NCBI RefSeq assembly: GCF_024868665.1
Contig: NC_079900.1
Span: 18,061,165-18,125,164, forward strand
Origin: Triplophysa rosa
Lineage: Eukaryota > Chordata > Actinopteri > Cypriniformes > Nemacheilidae
Length of the DNA stretch: 64,000 nucleotides
Direction of reading: 5' to 3'
Shown: positions 1 to 11,600 of the stretch, in pieces
Layout: each line of letters starts with the position of its first letter
Numbering within the stretch: the stretch's first letter is position 1
Position numbers and translations under genes: made by a program
The notes under the pieces: model-generated
What the model was told of the DNA's origin: nothing
What the model saw: only the letters and a program-made list of their open reading frames with translations
Database searches by the model: none

Positions 1-2484
1 TACCTCAGCCAGAGGAAAATAAACAACAACATTGGAGTTACCCCAACAAGTCCGGTCCATTAGGTCTGGACATGCAGCAGGGAATCTTTTGTGGCATCCA
101 TTAAAGGGGCAATTAGCTTGTAGTGCTCAATGTTCAGATTATGTTCAGATCTTTTTATACTTCTTTTTCCATTATGGATGAAATCCAATTTAATGACAGG
201 AACTAACTCTGTGGGTTTTTATGAACCGCCTACATGCTCTTTGATGCATAAGCACATTGTTACAATGGAAGCCTGATTACAGGAAAATATCACATTGTGT
301 GCTGGGGAAAAGTAGGAGTCTAATGACTAATACTGCCAGAACGCCATCCCAAAAATTAACGGCAGTAGGTAATGAATGTTTTACTTGGAGCGGTACATTA
401 ATACCTTGACTGGAAAGGAACACATTGATTTTGTTGTTCTGATTGTGAAATGATTATATTAGGTTGCTATTGAGAAAACAAACCTATGGCATTTCTGAGG
501 CAGCAAAGCAAAACATCAAACGCTGTAAAGGTTACTATTTCATACATACACCAGCAATAATACACAATTACTTTTGATTTTGTTGAAAAACAGGAAAGCC
601 TACGGCTGCATTTACACAATTATATTAAATACCCTAAAATCAGAAGGGTACTCCCAAATAACATAAATTTGTCACTGAGTTTATTTTCAACCTTTGGGTT
701 TTAATTTCTACCTTTTCTAACAGTTTCCAGTCATCTAAAAAATACCTTTTTTCCACTATACATTATGACACGTGTTCTTGGATTTGCTTCCATTCAGACA
801 CAAAAACATCAGTAAGATCAACGCTGATGTCGGGTGACAACTCACAGCCAGTCTTCCAGTTTATCCCAATGCTGTATAGTGAGGTTCAGATTTTCCAAAT
901 CATTTTTGCACTGTAAAACATTCTTTGCTGCATTAAGTTTGAGGTACAATCAATCAAATTGGTTCTACAGGTCATCTCAATTACCATTTTACATTTTGTC
1001 AATGCCTTTACATTACTTCAACGCATCAAAATAATTAAACTGCCATAAATTACAGCACCTCAACTCAACCGTTTGACAAATATAAAATAGTAAATTGAAA
1101 TGACTTGAAAAAACAGATTATTTGGCATATGTACAGATGTCAGTCACAGTATGTACATTGAAATGTAAAGGCAAAGGAAGTCTACACTAATACAATAATA
1201 AGGTAAGCGATAAGCAAGAGAATATAATTAAAGATAAAAGACAAGGAAGAAATTTAAAAAGTGTTTACAACATAATTTACTGTAAAGGTGTCAGACTTTT
1301 TAAGGTATCTACAACACAATTTACAATAGTAAAGGTTTTTGTAGTTAAGTAGTGAATTTGATTCTATTTAAACATTTTAGTCAGGAAAAACAACGTTTTT
1401 TGCAAATGTACACACTTTGTTCACGAAGTGTCACAAGGTGTAAGATTTGCAACAGGAAAGTTCCCAAAGTTGCAACTACACAAGTCTGTAAAATGTATAA
1501 TCTCTGGAATTAGAAGTGGGAGTTCACAGAGTTTTAGCCACATACTGTACATTTCCAAAAATCAATTTCCATTTTTATAGGCCTTAATTAGTTATGCATA
1601 GTTTACATTGGGGTAAAATCAATAGATTCAAATTAGGCCTGAAAATTCCTTTTTTTATTTGTGTGAAACTATTAAAATTATTTCCATCACACTCCAGTCA
1701 ATATGATGTGTAATGCATCTATGTAATTAGTCATTACAATGGTTTCTTCATCTCCTTTGCTTAATCTTGTCACCGGGGAATAGATTATCCTGGTTGAGGG
1801 CCACAAAGTGTTAATTTCCTATCAGAAGCACTTAATTACCTTTGGCCTCTGCTCTCAATGTAAACTCGGGCAGTTCAACTTAGACACAGCTGATTGGTTT
1901 CATTGTGGAGGGAGTAAATCATAATGAAACAGAAATCGATGCAAATTAAAGTGCAAGGTCTAAACATGTTATTGAATTCTATTAGCACTGCAAAATTGCT
2001 TCCAGGACAGAAGATATCGAGCTTCCCCTTCCACACGTTGCTTGTGCTGCACATTTCCATGAGTGTAGATGATATTGGTCAAAACTACAGAAAGCTTAAA
2101 TTTACTAACGAGATCTTGGTTATTGTGTACATAAGTTTAAAAGTCATATATAAATGTCAAAAAAGTCAATTTCAGGACTGTGATTGACATGACTGGATTA
2201 GATGTTTTATAAATGAGCATCAATTCTGATGAGACATAATCTAATTAGACATAATCGCTTTTGTAAGTTGTCTCAAGGTTTCTCATTATTTACAGATTAG
2301 TCGGGAAAATGTTAGGTAGTTGACATGTTTAACCAGCAAGGAAAACTATGTTTTATATTTCAAAACCTAATAACAAATACTGTAATACTGTCCAAAACCA
2401 CACAAGACAATGTAAATGGGCTATTTTTATTTGAACCTATTCATAAATAAAGCCATAAATCACACAATAATAAAAAATCTGTTT
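1..2484. other. AT-rich unrecognised DNA, no gene seen
   Basis: I see no convincing coding exon, RNA gene or complete repeat here. The open frames present are under 90 codons, AT-rich and match no family I know. The stretch around 1700-1870 is less repetitive and more mixed in composition, so it could be conserved non-coding sequence, but nothing in the sequence proves that. Confidence 0.5.
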
Positions 2485-2708
2485 TAGTCACCTTCAGGAC
2501 ATTTAAAACCTGTATGTGCTTCTTTTTGTCATATATTTTAAGAAATGTCTCAGATACTGTTTTCTAAGAAGTGGTTTTGTCCATAGAATGGAAATCAATG
2601 GGTCCAATGTTGTCTGGTTACTAACGTTCTTCAAAGAAAAGAAAGAAAGTCATGAAGGTGAGTAAATGGTGAAAGAGTTTTCATTTTTGGGGTGAACGAT
2701 TCCTTTAA
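2485..2708 (-). mobile_element. TTAA-type MITE fragment (T2-like)
   Basis: The right end reads like the end of the common fish repeat whose outer part says 'gtgagtaaatg..tcatttttggggtgaac' and stops at a TTAA (2705-2708). The left part, with a 'caccttcaggacattt' stretch and an 'aaacctgtatg' stretch, resembles the opposite arm of the same family, seen more completely at 6984-7419 and 7443-7832. The terminal left TTAA is not preserved. Its assignment to T2/Kolobok-type MITEs rests on the TTAA flank and the sequence likeness. Confidence 0.55.
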
Positions 2709-3019
2709 CTTACAAAATGATTCTAGGCTATTTTCAGGTCACTAAGCAAGTTTGAGTAAATATATTACGTTGAGCGTGTTAACTCCCTTGTAAAAAAGGA
2801 CAGAATTGATTGCCTCCATTGAAGCACACTATATGGTTTTAGGAACCTGCTGGGATAACATGAAACATCGATCATTGATTTATGCATGCTCGCTTTCTTC
2901 ATATTGTTGATCATTCATATGATATAATCTGTTATATTTTTTTTTACGAAAAAACAAACGAACTTTTTTTACAAAGATACTACTGGAGGACTAAACACCA
3001 CTTACAATAATTGTATCAC

Positions 3020-3412
3020 TTAAAGGTCCAGTGTATGATATTTAGCAGCATCTAGCGGTGAGGTTGCAAATTGCAACCAATAGCTCACTCCACCTCTCCC
3101 TTTCGAAGCACTACGGCAGCTGACACAGGACAAAGCTGTTGTCATGTTTTCAATTCTTTGCCGAAGGAGATAACATATTTTACGAAATGCGCTCTGTAGA
3201 GCAGTTTGTCTGTTTAGGGCTACTGTAGAAACACACAAGGAGAATTACTATAAGGGGACCCGCAGTGTATGTAGAAGGAAATAGCTCATTCTAAGATAAT
3301 AAACACTAAACAATTCATTATGCAAGGTCTTTAAACACCTCTGAAGACATACGTATATTATATTGCATTTCTATCAATAAATCCTCCAAAAAAATTCACA
3401 CAGCACCTTTAA
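3020..3412 (+). mobile_element. TTAA MITE, family A, complete copy
   Basis: A 393-bp element bounded by TTAA at 3020-3023 and 3409-3412. The left end begins TTAAAGGTCCAGTGT and the right end finishes GCACCTTTAA, giving short imperfect inverted ends. Diagnostic internal phrases are 'gcatctagcggtgaggttgc' and 'ggacccgcagtgtatgtag'. At least six more copies occur in this window (5681, 24745, 35827, 52593, 57444, 60880), so it is a dispersed repeat. It has no coding capacity. TTAA flanks fit piggyBac or T2/Kolobok targeting; the AAAGG start favours T2/Kolobok. Confidence 0.8.
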
Positions 3413-4469
3413 TTTGACAAACTTACTGTATCACAAGCCTCAGTGGTGTCTGTTTTTCGTTTTGAGAATGTTCTGATATTTTTCAAGTGGGTTTTTCAGT
3501 CTTTTTATATCTGATCCCTCCTTACACGTCCCTTAAGATGGCACTGAATTAAATACTTCATTAGTATTTCATACATCAACGCAACCTGCCCCTTGAGAAC
3601 CAAAGTAGTAGAGGGCCAATAATACAACATGGGCTTTTATATTATTCTCTCGTGGTTGTTCAAGGATTCATTGGAAAAAACTAATTACAGATTTTAATTA
3701 TATTCTTTTTTTATTAATGCTTGTCTGCTTGTTAAAACTACTTGACATTTATTTTTTTAAATAACACATTTAATTAATGATATCAGTGGCGTTAACATGT
3801 AACATGCATTTATTGTTTGGGTTGTAGCCAGAAGGCCTTTAAATATTATGTGGATTTATTCTCGGTAGAAAACATTATTACAATGTGTTTTAATATGCTG
3901 TGACATTATAATGTAATGTAATGTTTTTGATTGCACCCTCAGGTTTGACTTTGGCTGTAATATATTTTGCATATATATACAGTATTGTCTGTAGCATGTG
4001 GCATGGTCAGTGACAAGAATACTGTATCTAAATGTGTCTTAAAATGAAGCCATTAATATTTCCAGAAAGAGCCCAGCAGAGCGCCAATGACAAGTCATTA
4101 GTTCCTGTTTTTTAATTAACAGGTTTTGCTGAGGAACTGCAGTTTCACACTTATGAATGTAATTTGTATTTTCATTGTGTTAATAAGATGTGTCTTTAAT
4201 TACTTCATGATTGCGTTCACAGGCACATCACATCTCTTCTCATGTGTACTCGCCTCAGTGGTTAAGAGTTTGATCCTCTTTGTTTAGATGTGATCAATCA
4301 ATCAGTCATGAAGCCATGTCAGGGTTTTGTTATCATCGCACTCAACATTTTACTCTGAAGCTTTCCAGAAGTCTTCTTTAGTATGGATGTGGCATTATCC
4401 TATCTCTAGGCTTGACATATGTTGGTTTAAGGGGTGCTACACTTACATGGGTACTCTAGCTGAAGGCTT
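3413..4469. other. AT-rich unrecognised DNA
   Basis: No exon, RNA gene or repeat I can name. Several short homopolymer and TA-rich runs. The 4327-4980 open frame that starts here runs into the transposon at 4502 and is not a gene. Confidence 0.5.
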
Positions 4470-4639
4470 AAACAGAATTATAATCAGATTATCTAAATTA
4501 TTTAAAGCGGCCGTATCTCAGACAGTTTTTGTATATCTCATGTTAATCTTGAGTACTTTCAGAATAGTATTGCACCCTTCAAATATTTGTAGAGTCTTTA
4601 GTTTGATCACATTTATAAAAGACAGATACAGCTGTACGA

Positions 4640-5041
4640 TTATTTCCGAAAACATACGACGCGTGTGGGTGGGACATCAGTTTCACTTACCGCATGCGGT
4701 TCATGTCCGGCATCTTTTATCGCTGGGACCGCCGTTACATCTATCAGATTCAAACGATCTCCAAATCCAGTGTTATATCCACCGTTTATATAACATTCAT
4801 CACCTAAATTCAGTGAACAAACAAATACAGCTGAACTTCGCTGACTCTCTCTCTCTCTCTCTCTCTCTCCTGCACGCAAGTGAAAGTGACTTGTGCTCAT
4901 GCTCCTTCTCCCGCTCTCCTTGGTTGAAGCGTGCCGTGTGCCACGTGCTTTTCCGGAAGAATTGTCCAATAAGGGACTAAGAAAAGTTGTTACGAAACGG
5001 ATTTTCATGTTCGAACAAAACTTTCCGAAACCTGTACGCAC
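4640..5041 (-). pseudogene. degenerate THAP-domain fragment in TTAA transposon (copy A)
   Basis: A 133-codon minus-strand frame. Residues about 73-110 (4825-4712) resemble the second half of a THAP zinc-finger domain: a C-S-L-N position where functional domains have C-x2-H, then a D-E-C-Y-I-N block, a G-Y-N-T-G-F block, L-x-L-I-D and an A-V-P-A-I ending like the THAP AVPTI motif. The zinc ligand histidine is replaced by asparagine. The N-terminal half with its C-x2-C pair is missing; residues 52-66 are low-complexity R/E repeats read from the microsatellite. The closest relative in this window is the THAP exon at 23034-23310. Function is most likely lost. Confidence 0.5.
4845..4869. repeat. 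(TC)n microsatellite
   Basis: About 12 uninterrupted CT units inside the TTAA/THAP element. The same tract is present in copy B at 14029-14053. Confidence 0.9.
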
Positions 5042-5431
5042 GCTGGGGGAGTGTATCGAGCACAGAAATACTACGCCATACGTCCAACTTGTTTTTTGAC
5101 AAGTTGACCATTAAGCATGAGATGACAACACGTTTAACATCGTAAATAATTCAGAATGCATGAAACACCGTTACACGGCCGCTTTAATAGACAAACATGT
5201 CAGGGCCAGGTGATGTGAATGCCATTTTGAATCTGTGTGAATCTGCTGAGCGTTCTGCTAGTCATGCGCTCTGAAAATGCTTGAGACAGAACCAGCCATT
5301 GGAGTAACAAATATATGCTGGGTTGTTATTACCCTACCAGGGGTTAAACCAACACAGCAGAGTGTGTATTTTATCATTAATGGCTTAGTTTTTCAACCGT
5401 AATTTGCTACAGTGCTACTGCACAGTGTGTG

Positions 5432-5684
5432 TTAAAGGCCCCATGTCATGAGATAAAGCATTTAGCCTTTCTTTGTTTAAAAATCTGAAACGAGCAACAT
5501 TCTTTTTTTTATAACCAATAGCTTTAGTTTAGCTACAGTCATGAACTGTTATTTTTGTAACTTAGTATTGCTAGTCAGTGGCAGGTCCCAAGTCGGCATG
5601 AAATGGAATTTTTGGTGATGTTTTCTTCCAAATCTGAACGTATATCTAAGTGTAATGGCTTCTTGAATTTCATAGTGACTTTAA
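5432..5684. mobile_element. probable TTAA MITE, abutting the next one (copy A)
   Basis: Starts TTAAAGGCCCCATGTCATGA at 5432 and ends CATAGTGACTTTAA at 5684, so both ends give TTAAAG(G/T)C followed by an ATG(T/A) block when read inward. Its right TTAA (5681-5684) is also the left TTAA of the next MITE, so the two share one target site. No ORF. Family assignment is tentative. Confidence 0.45.
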
Positions 5685-5822
5685 AGGTGCAATGCGGAGT
5701 TGTAGCGGCATCTAGCGGTGAGGTTGCGAATTGCAACCAACGGCTCACTCCACTCCACCCCTCCCTCACTTTTGAAACACTACGGCAGCTCACACAAAAC
5801 CAAGATGTCGTCACATTTTCGT
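5681..5822 (+). mobile_element. TTAA MITE family A, 3'-truncated (copy A)
   Basis: Left part of family A: TTAAAGGTGC start, then the 'gcatctagcggtgaggttgc' phrase and the 'actacggcagct' phrase. Similarity stops near 5822; the right half is missing. Confidence 0.7.
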
Positions 5823-6983
5823 GTGACTACTCAAATTCTCCAAGAGAGATGTTTCATTCTCTTTCACCTTTTAAAAGCATAAAAGAACAATTGTGCTTAA
5901 CCTATAAAAATAAGAATGAGCTTCACATGATAAAGAATCAGCTTGAATGTTATCCCCCTTCAAAGGATTACCACAATTCTGCTGTAAATTGGTCAGGGTG
6001 GATTTGCAATTTTTGCCCGGTAATCAATCCCATTTTCTCTAATGGTTTCTGTTCCATCTTCATGTAAATGGAAATGCTGTCAGAAGTTATCTATTTATGA
6101 AACCGGCAGTGGTTTTGTAATAACGGTGTTTGTTCTTTACGTTCCACTGCGACGCTCCTCTCCACAGACAGAACGCTATTGTCACTCCAGAAATGTACTC
6201 TGAGAGGAATAAAAGATAAAAGGTGAAATAAATGGTTCCTCACACAAGGAAAATGCAGACGCAGTTGTATAATGGCACTGTGAAAAAGAAAACATTTCAG
6301 GAACGCTTTTTCCAAACCCACAAAACACAAATGCTTGAGAAGCTGTTGTGCTCAAAGAATGTGGGATGCATAGGTGTGACACGTCTGTGTGACTGTACAG
6401 AAATCTATTTACATAACTGCACTTTTTGTTTTAGGCCCCTCTTATAATGTTTTGTTGAAATACAAAGCAGGTCTCAAAAAGCATCATAAGAGAGATTCCT
6501 AAAGCAACTATTTTGATTTAAACATGAGAACACTGCATTTGGCAGATCCTCTGCAATGCTTCAAACAATCACTGGGGTCAGGTTTTCAGCAGATGTAGGA
6601 ATAACTATGCAGAAACAAATGGGAATTTTTAAATAATATATGTAACAGCTCAATGTAGTGAGTGTGAATATCATAGTTATGAACACTGCAAAAAGATGTG
6701 TTAGAGTTTAATTAACTCTGATATCTTGCTGTCAGCAGCATGCCATCAATAGCATATACAGTTATGTATTTTAAAATGCCATTTAACCGTTCTGTGCACT
6801 TTTGTGCTACTTCACATTCATATTTTCATGATCTTTGCCATTTTTATACAGTAAGCTGGGTCTCTAAACCTAATGAGGCCTACCAAAACAACATATTTTG
6901 GGAAGGCATCACTCACTGGGAATTTAGATTTAATGTGGACTGAAGGAATGCTTCAACATTGGTTGTGAGTTTTAATGCTCATT
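5823..6983. other. unrecognised DNA, no gene seen
   Basis: The 154-codon frame 5603-6067 runs through two MITEs into this stretch and looks like chance. Other frames are under 80 codons. Nothing else recognised. Confidence 0.45.
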
Positions 6984-7419
6984 TTAAAGGGACAGTTGAC
7001 CCAAAAATGAAAATGCTGTCATCATTTACTCACCCTCAGGTTGTTTGAAACCTGTAGTAGTTTATTGTTCCGATGAACATGGAGAAATATATTTGGAAGA
7101 ATGTTAGCAATTTTCAGTTCTGGGACATCATCCACTACCACAGTGGGAAAAAAACATGATCCTTTTTTTGTTCTGTTGAACATGTAATGAGATATTTTGA
7201 AGATTTCAAGAAAACAAACAGTTCTGGGGCACCTTTGACTACCAATTCATTTTTCCTCCTATGGCAGTCAATGATGTCCTCAAACGGAAAATTACAAAAA
7301 TTCTTCCAGCTATCTTTCTCTGTGTTCATCAGAACAAAGTAATTTATGCAGGTATGAAATTACATAAGGATGAGTAAATGATGACAGAATTTTCTTTTTT
7401 GGGTGAACTATCCCTCTAA
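6984..7419 (+). mobile_element. T2-like TTAA MITE (copy A)
   Basis: Starts TTAAAGGGACAGTTGACCC at 6984 and ends GGGTGAACTATCCCTCTAA at 7419. These are inverted ends about 30 bp long, including the 'gtcatcatttactcacc' phrase opposed to 'gagtaaatgatgac'. The right TTAA has decayed to CTAA. TTAAAGG(R)(R) termini match the published definition of T2-type MITEs. A second member follows 23 bp later. Confidence 0.8.
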
Positions 7420-7442
7420 GTGAAAGTAGATAAAAATGGTGT

Positions 7443-7832
7443 TTAAGGGACAGCTCACCCAAAAAATGAAAGTTCTGTCATCATTTACTCACCTTCGAGT
7501 TGTTCCAAATCCGTATAAATTGTCTTTGTTCTGATGAACACAGAGAAAGATATTTGGAGGAATGTTTGTAACCAAACAGTTCTAGGCCACCATTAACTAC
7601 CATAGTACAAAAGAAGATATTTTGAAGAATGTAGGAATGCAAACAGTTCTGGGGCACTTTTGACTGTAATTTTCCTACTATGGTAGTTAATGGTGTCCAA
7701 GAACTATTTGGTTACAAGCATTCGTACAAATATCTTTCTCATCAGAACAAAGAAATGTATATATTTTTGGAAAACCTTGGGGGTGAGTAAATGATGACAT
7801 AATTTACATTTTTAGGTGAACTGTCCCTTTAA
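7443..7832 (+). mobile_element. T2-like TTAA MITE, second tandem member (copy A)
   Basis: 390 bp from TTAA at 7443-7446 (TTAAGGGACAGCTCACCC) to TTAA at 7829-7832 (GGTGAACTGTCCCTTTAA). Same family as 6984-7419 but distinct internal sequence, so a separate insertion rather than a local duplicate. Internally palindromic around 'aaagaagatattttgaagaa'. Confidence 0.8.
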
Positions 7833-9197
7833 GTGTTTTGTTCACGGCGCAATGGTCATAAGGGGTTATGTACCAGAACCTTCATTTTCCATCCGAGACC
7901 ATCAAGCTTCCACTTTTAGTCTTTTTGCAGTTGAGACTCTGTAAGCATTATGATTTTAAGATAACAGAATTTGCTATCCCAGATGAGGTTTGTTCATTTA
8001 ATCCTGTCAATCATGAGTATATAATCAGCTGTTCATTCCAGCCACCTCACCATCTCCACCCTGTCTTAATGTTAGACGTATTACCACATCCTTTATTTTA
8101 TTGCCTTAATCAGATAGCCTAAAAGAGATTTAAGAGCTCAAGCTGTGCTTGAGCCCCTTCTTAAGGAATGGCATGATTATATCTGTTTACTCCATCATGC
8201 TGCACAATAAATGAAGCAATGATGTGGGGAAAGGAAAATCGTATTGCTCAGAGGAACTTTGGAGACTTCATGGAGATCTAAGTTACATCTTGTTTGTTTA
8301 AGTAAGAGCTTTATCTTGTTTCAAACGAGTTTCTAATCAAAACATCAACAAGAAATTCTTCTGAAATATAAATAGACACACAGAAGACAAATACCGAAAT
8401 ACAGTATGAGTTTTGAGACAATGCAATTGAAACATTGAACCCCTAGGGTAGACTTGCATGAGATTCGGGTTTCTCAGGAGAAACATCTGAGAAGCCAGAG
8501 ACTCAAGCTAAAGTCTCTATTTGATCTCCGTTTAATTTCAATGCTGTCTAGGAAGAAACGATTGAGATATTAAAGAGCTCTCTGATTTCTCTCTCCTATG
8601 GGCGGGAAGAAAGAGCCATTTCTCTTTTTTCTTATTAAAAGATTTTGAGCAGCAGCAGAAGAATGTTGCAGTAAAGAAGCTGACAGCCTAGGGACTGTCT
8701 CTCTACAGCACTAGCTGAGGTGAAATATTTAATTGAACACCCGTTCCTGCTTCACTGATCACAGCTACTGCTCAAATTTAACTTGTCCCGATCATGCCTC
8801 TCTCTCTCCCACACACTCACCCTATTCCAACACCATGTGAAGGCTGAAATTTGAAGGCTGTCAGGATGCCTTTTTTCATCTTCCCCCTCTCTCCTTCTCT
8901 CCGCTCTTTTTCCGTTGTCTGTTTTGAGAAATGAGAACACAGATTGTTAATGAATGGTGAGCACTGAAATGGATGCTCCTCCATGCTCAGATATTCATGC
9001 CGTGTCTGTCTCGGTTGTTTTACGTTGCTTTATCATTTAATTATTTAATTTAAAGACAGTAAACAATACAAAGTATTTAACTCTTTATTGGAATTTTACT
9101 GATAAACAATGTCCATAATTATATATACAAGGAACGATGTCAATGATAATAGATACAGTATTAACAAGATGCGCCAATGGGGAGGGAACAAAAAAAA
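7833..9197. other. unrecognised DNA with pyrimidine-rich tract
   Basis: No convincing exon or RNA gene. 8790-8915 is rich in CT runs. Two of the five substitutions between the duplicate copies (8891 and 8894, C to T) fall in this tract. Confidence 0.45.
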
Positions 9198-9506
9198 ACC
9201 CAAAGAAACAAAAGTTCTGTCATCATTTACTCACCCTTTTGTCATTTCAAACCTGTATGACTTTCCTTCTTCTGCAGGACACAAAAGAAGATATTTTGAA
9301 GAATGTTGGTAACAGAAAACCGTTGTTCCCCATTGACTTGCGTTGGTTTTGTGTCCATACAGTAGAAGTGGATGATGGGTACCGCCGTTGTTCAGTTACC
9401 AAAATTCCTTAAAATATCTTCTTTTGTGTTCTGCAGAAGAAAGAAAGTCATTCAGGTTTGAAATGAGTAAATGATGACAGAATTTTCATTTTTAGGGTCA
9501 CTTTAA
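9198..9506 (+). mobile_element. T2-like MITE, left end eroded (copy A)
   Basis: Carries the family phrase 'ttctgtcatcatttactcac' at the left and 'gagtaaatgatgacagaatt' at the right, finishing at TTAA 9503-9506. The left TTAA and first bases are lost in an A-rich run. Confidence 0.7.
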
Positions 9507-11159
9507 GCTTAGTAAACAAAAGTTATGGTACAATTGATGTCAGGTTTAATTGTAGGTCTGAAATATAATATGGTATTGTGATTTTTGCCAATGATTTGAG
9601 AAATATTTGCCTTCCACTATCCAAATAAATAGGACTGAGGTCTTGCTATGGCTGAAATAGCTGCCCGGAGGTGTTGCAAACATGGCCGCCGAGTGGCAAG
9701 ACTTCTGCAAACAGAACTTGATGATAGTGCCCAACAACAATGTTTAACACATTTTATGGAGAAATTAATGCCATTTCATTAAGTAAATCTTTATAAACTG
9801 AACCATTCAACACAAATATTTCCTATTTTACAGAAAACGAATATGAATATTTAGCGGTACGTCATCAGGCCACTCGTTTTTGAATATTATCAGCAAATTA
9901 ATTCACTACACCCAAGGGTGCAAGTCATCAAGTCATTTTGCTGATGCATTGTGCTCAAGGCTAATAAATTAGCTAGAAATGAGTGTCACTTAGCCAAATG
10001 ATGCTATAAATATGTCATAACTGTGCAGTCTGGTGCGGTCGAGCTGCAGGAGGGTTTGGACATTATGGAAAGGCCAAAGCATAAGAAAAGCACCTCATAT
10101 ATCATCCAATCAACACTCTGTGTAATAACCAGTCATTGAGATGAGAGCAGGCTACTGTCCACTTATATACAGTGTGTTAAATCAGTTTTAGTAATGGGCC
10201 TTGAAGTTTATAGATTTTTGCTAGTTTTAATATCCTGGTTTAATATCTTTATGCTAATCACCATGATCTTTTTCTGCTTGGTGTCCTGTTGACTTTGCGC
10301 TAGTGTGTTTGCAGTATTTGTGCCGATATCAGTGTTTGTTATCATTTATTAAACGAATAGTACACTCCTGTCATTATTTGAGATTTCAAATAGTACACTC
10401 CTGTCACTGAGATTTCAATATATCAATTGTAATATATTACAAATTGTGAGCGACTTTAAAATACCAAAGTCTACAAAAGAAAGAACGAAAGAAAGAAACA
10501 TTAATATTTTTCCTCAAATTAAGGATGAATTGTCTGAGCTGTGTTATTTGCATTTATGTATGTAACGACTCTTTCTATTTTTATTTATACAGAATTTTCA
10601 TAGAACCTTCTGAGATAAACTTAATTCTTTAATAAAACATCTGTGATATTTGTTGCTCCAATCTCCAAGCAATAAAATCTGGCTACAGATACTCTGATAA
10701 AGCCTATTATCTCCACACGTAATGTGAGGCCACATTCTGCAGTGTGCTCGACATTTGTCAGGAGACCAAAGAAAAGTTTGGTGCATTAGGAGGATGATTG
10801 AACTCTTCATTATTTGGGGGGGCATGGGGGGTTGTTAAATGGTGCTTAAGGATTTACATTTGGCCATTTGTTATTAAAGGTGCAGTCAATAATTTATGTT
10901 AAATTTATGTTATGCTGACCGATCAGGCAACAGTTATGGATTTACACAGACGCCAAGTGAATGCTAGGATCATGAAAGAGGAAATGTTTCAGCTGTTGAT
11001 TAATAAATTATAATGAATATATTTGTTAAATTTAATTGTCCAATAACTATTCAACGGGTCATGTGATCTCACGTCATCCCCCCATGAAATGAATGGCTCG
11101 ATGTTACATTACTGATATGAGTGTAATCTAATGTAGTTGTACAGTACATTATCTTACCA
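9507..11159. other. unrecognised DNA, no gene seen
   Basis: No coding signal. Holds a short tandem duplication at 10353-10415 and a T2-like start TTAAAGGTGCAGTC at 10874 whose other end I could not find. Confidence 0.45.
10353..10415 (+). repeat. short direct tandem duplication
   Basis: Two copies of a roughly 30-bp unit containing AATAGTACACTCCTGTCA and GAGATTTCAA, the second shortened by a few bases. Also in copy B at 19537-19599. Confidence 0.75.
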
Positions 11160-11404
11160 CAGTGGTTCTCAAACTGGATGCCCCAAGATGGATCCAGGGG
11201 GGACACAGATTTTGTGGCATTTTATGAAATATATAAATTTTTGATTGATTTTAAGCAATCGGACATCAGAAAAGTAAGACCACCACCCAATAGAATTGAT
11301 GTTCCAGCATTGTAAATCTGAAGTCTTTATTTGGGGGCCCGCTGCAAAGCAATGCACTCTATACACAAAGGGGGCCTTACAACGAAAAAGTTTAAGAACC
11401 ACTG
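11160..11404. mobile_element. hAT-type MITE with perfect 8-bp TSD (copy A)
   Basis: A 245-bp element starting CAGTGGTTCTCAAACT and ending AGTTTAAGAACCACTG (inverted, one mismatch), flanked by the identical 8-mer TCTTACCA at 11152-11159 and 11405-11412. An 8-bp duplication with CAGTGGTTCT ends is typical of non-autonomous hAT elements. No ORF of its own: the 104-codon frame on the minus strand is incidental. Confidence 0.85.
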
Positions 11405-11600
11405 TCTTACCATCTTTTTTAAACATACTATTCATTATTTGCGTGCAAAACACACCGTATGGGTAGAAAATTATGGATTGCATCTTTTAAGTAGGGAATT
11501 TTAAAAAGAGGCAGAATTTGAAGAGACTAAAATATAATTCACAGTGCCATCACGCATCATGCTGAGCCTTCATGAGATGTTTCTTTGAAAATGCTCAATT

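Larger units (their letters stand above)
4502..5187 (-). mobile_element. TTAA-flanked transposon with THAP remnant (copy A)
   Basis: A 686-bp element between TTAA at 4502-4505 and 5184-5187. Both ends read TTAAAGCGGCCGT inward. The minus strand carries an open frame with a decayed THAP-like half-domain (see 4712-4825). A TC microsatellite interrupts it at 4845-4869. TTAA target sites and a THAP-bearing protein are both known for Kolobok/T2-type DNA transposons; assignment to that superfamily is inference because no DDE catalytic core is left. Confidence 0.7.

Noticed and set aside
4327..4980. 217-codon open frame, the longest on the plus strand
   Set aside because: It reads through the antisense strand of the THAP element and its TC microsatellite; composition is that of non-coding DNA.
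5603..6067. 154-codon open frame
   Set aside because: It crosses two TTAA MITEs, has no splice context and no recognisable domain; the copy at 14787 is identical only because the block is duplicated.
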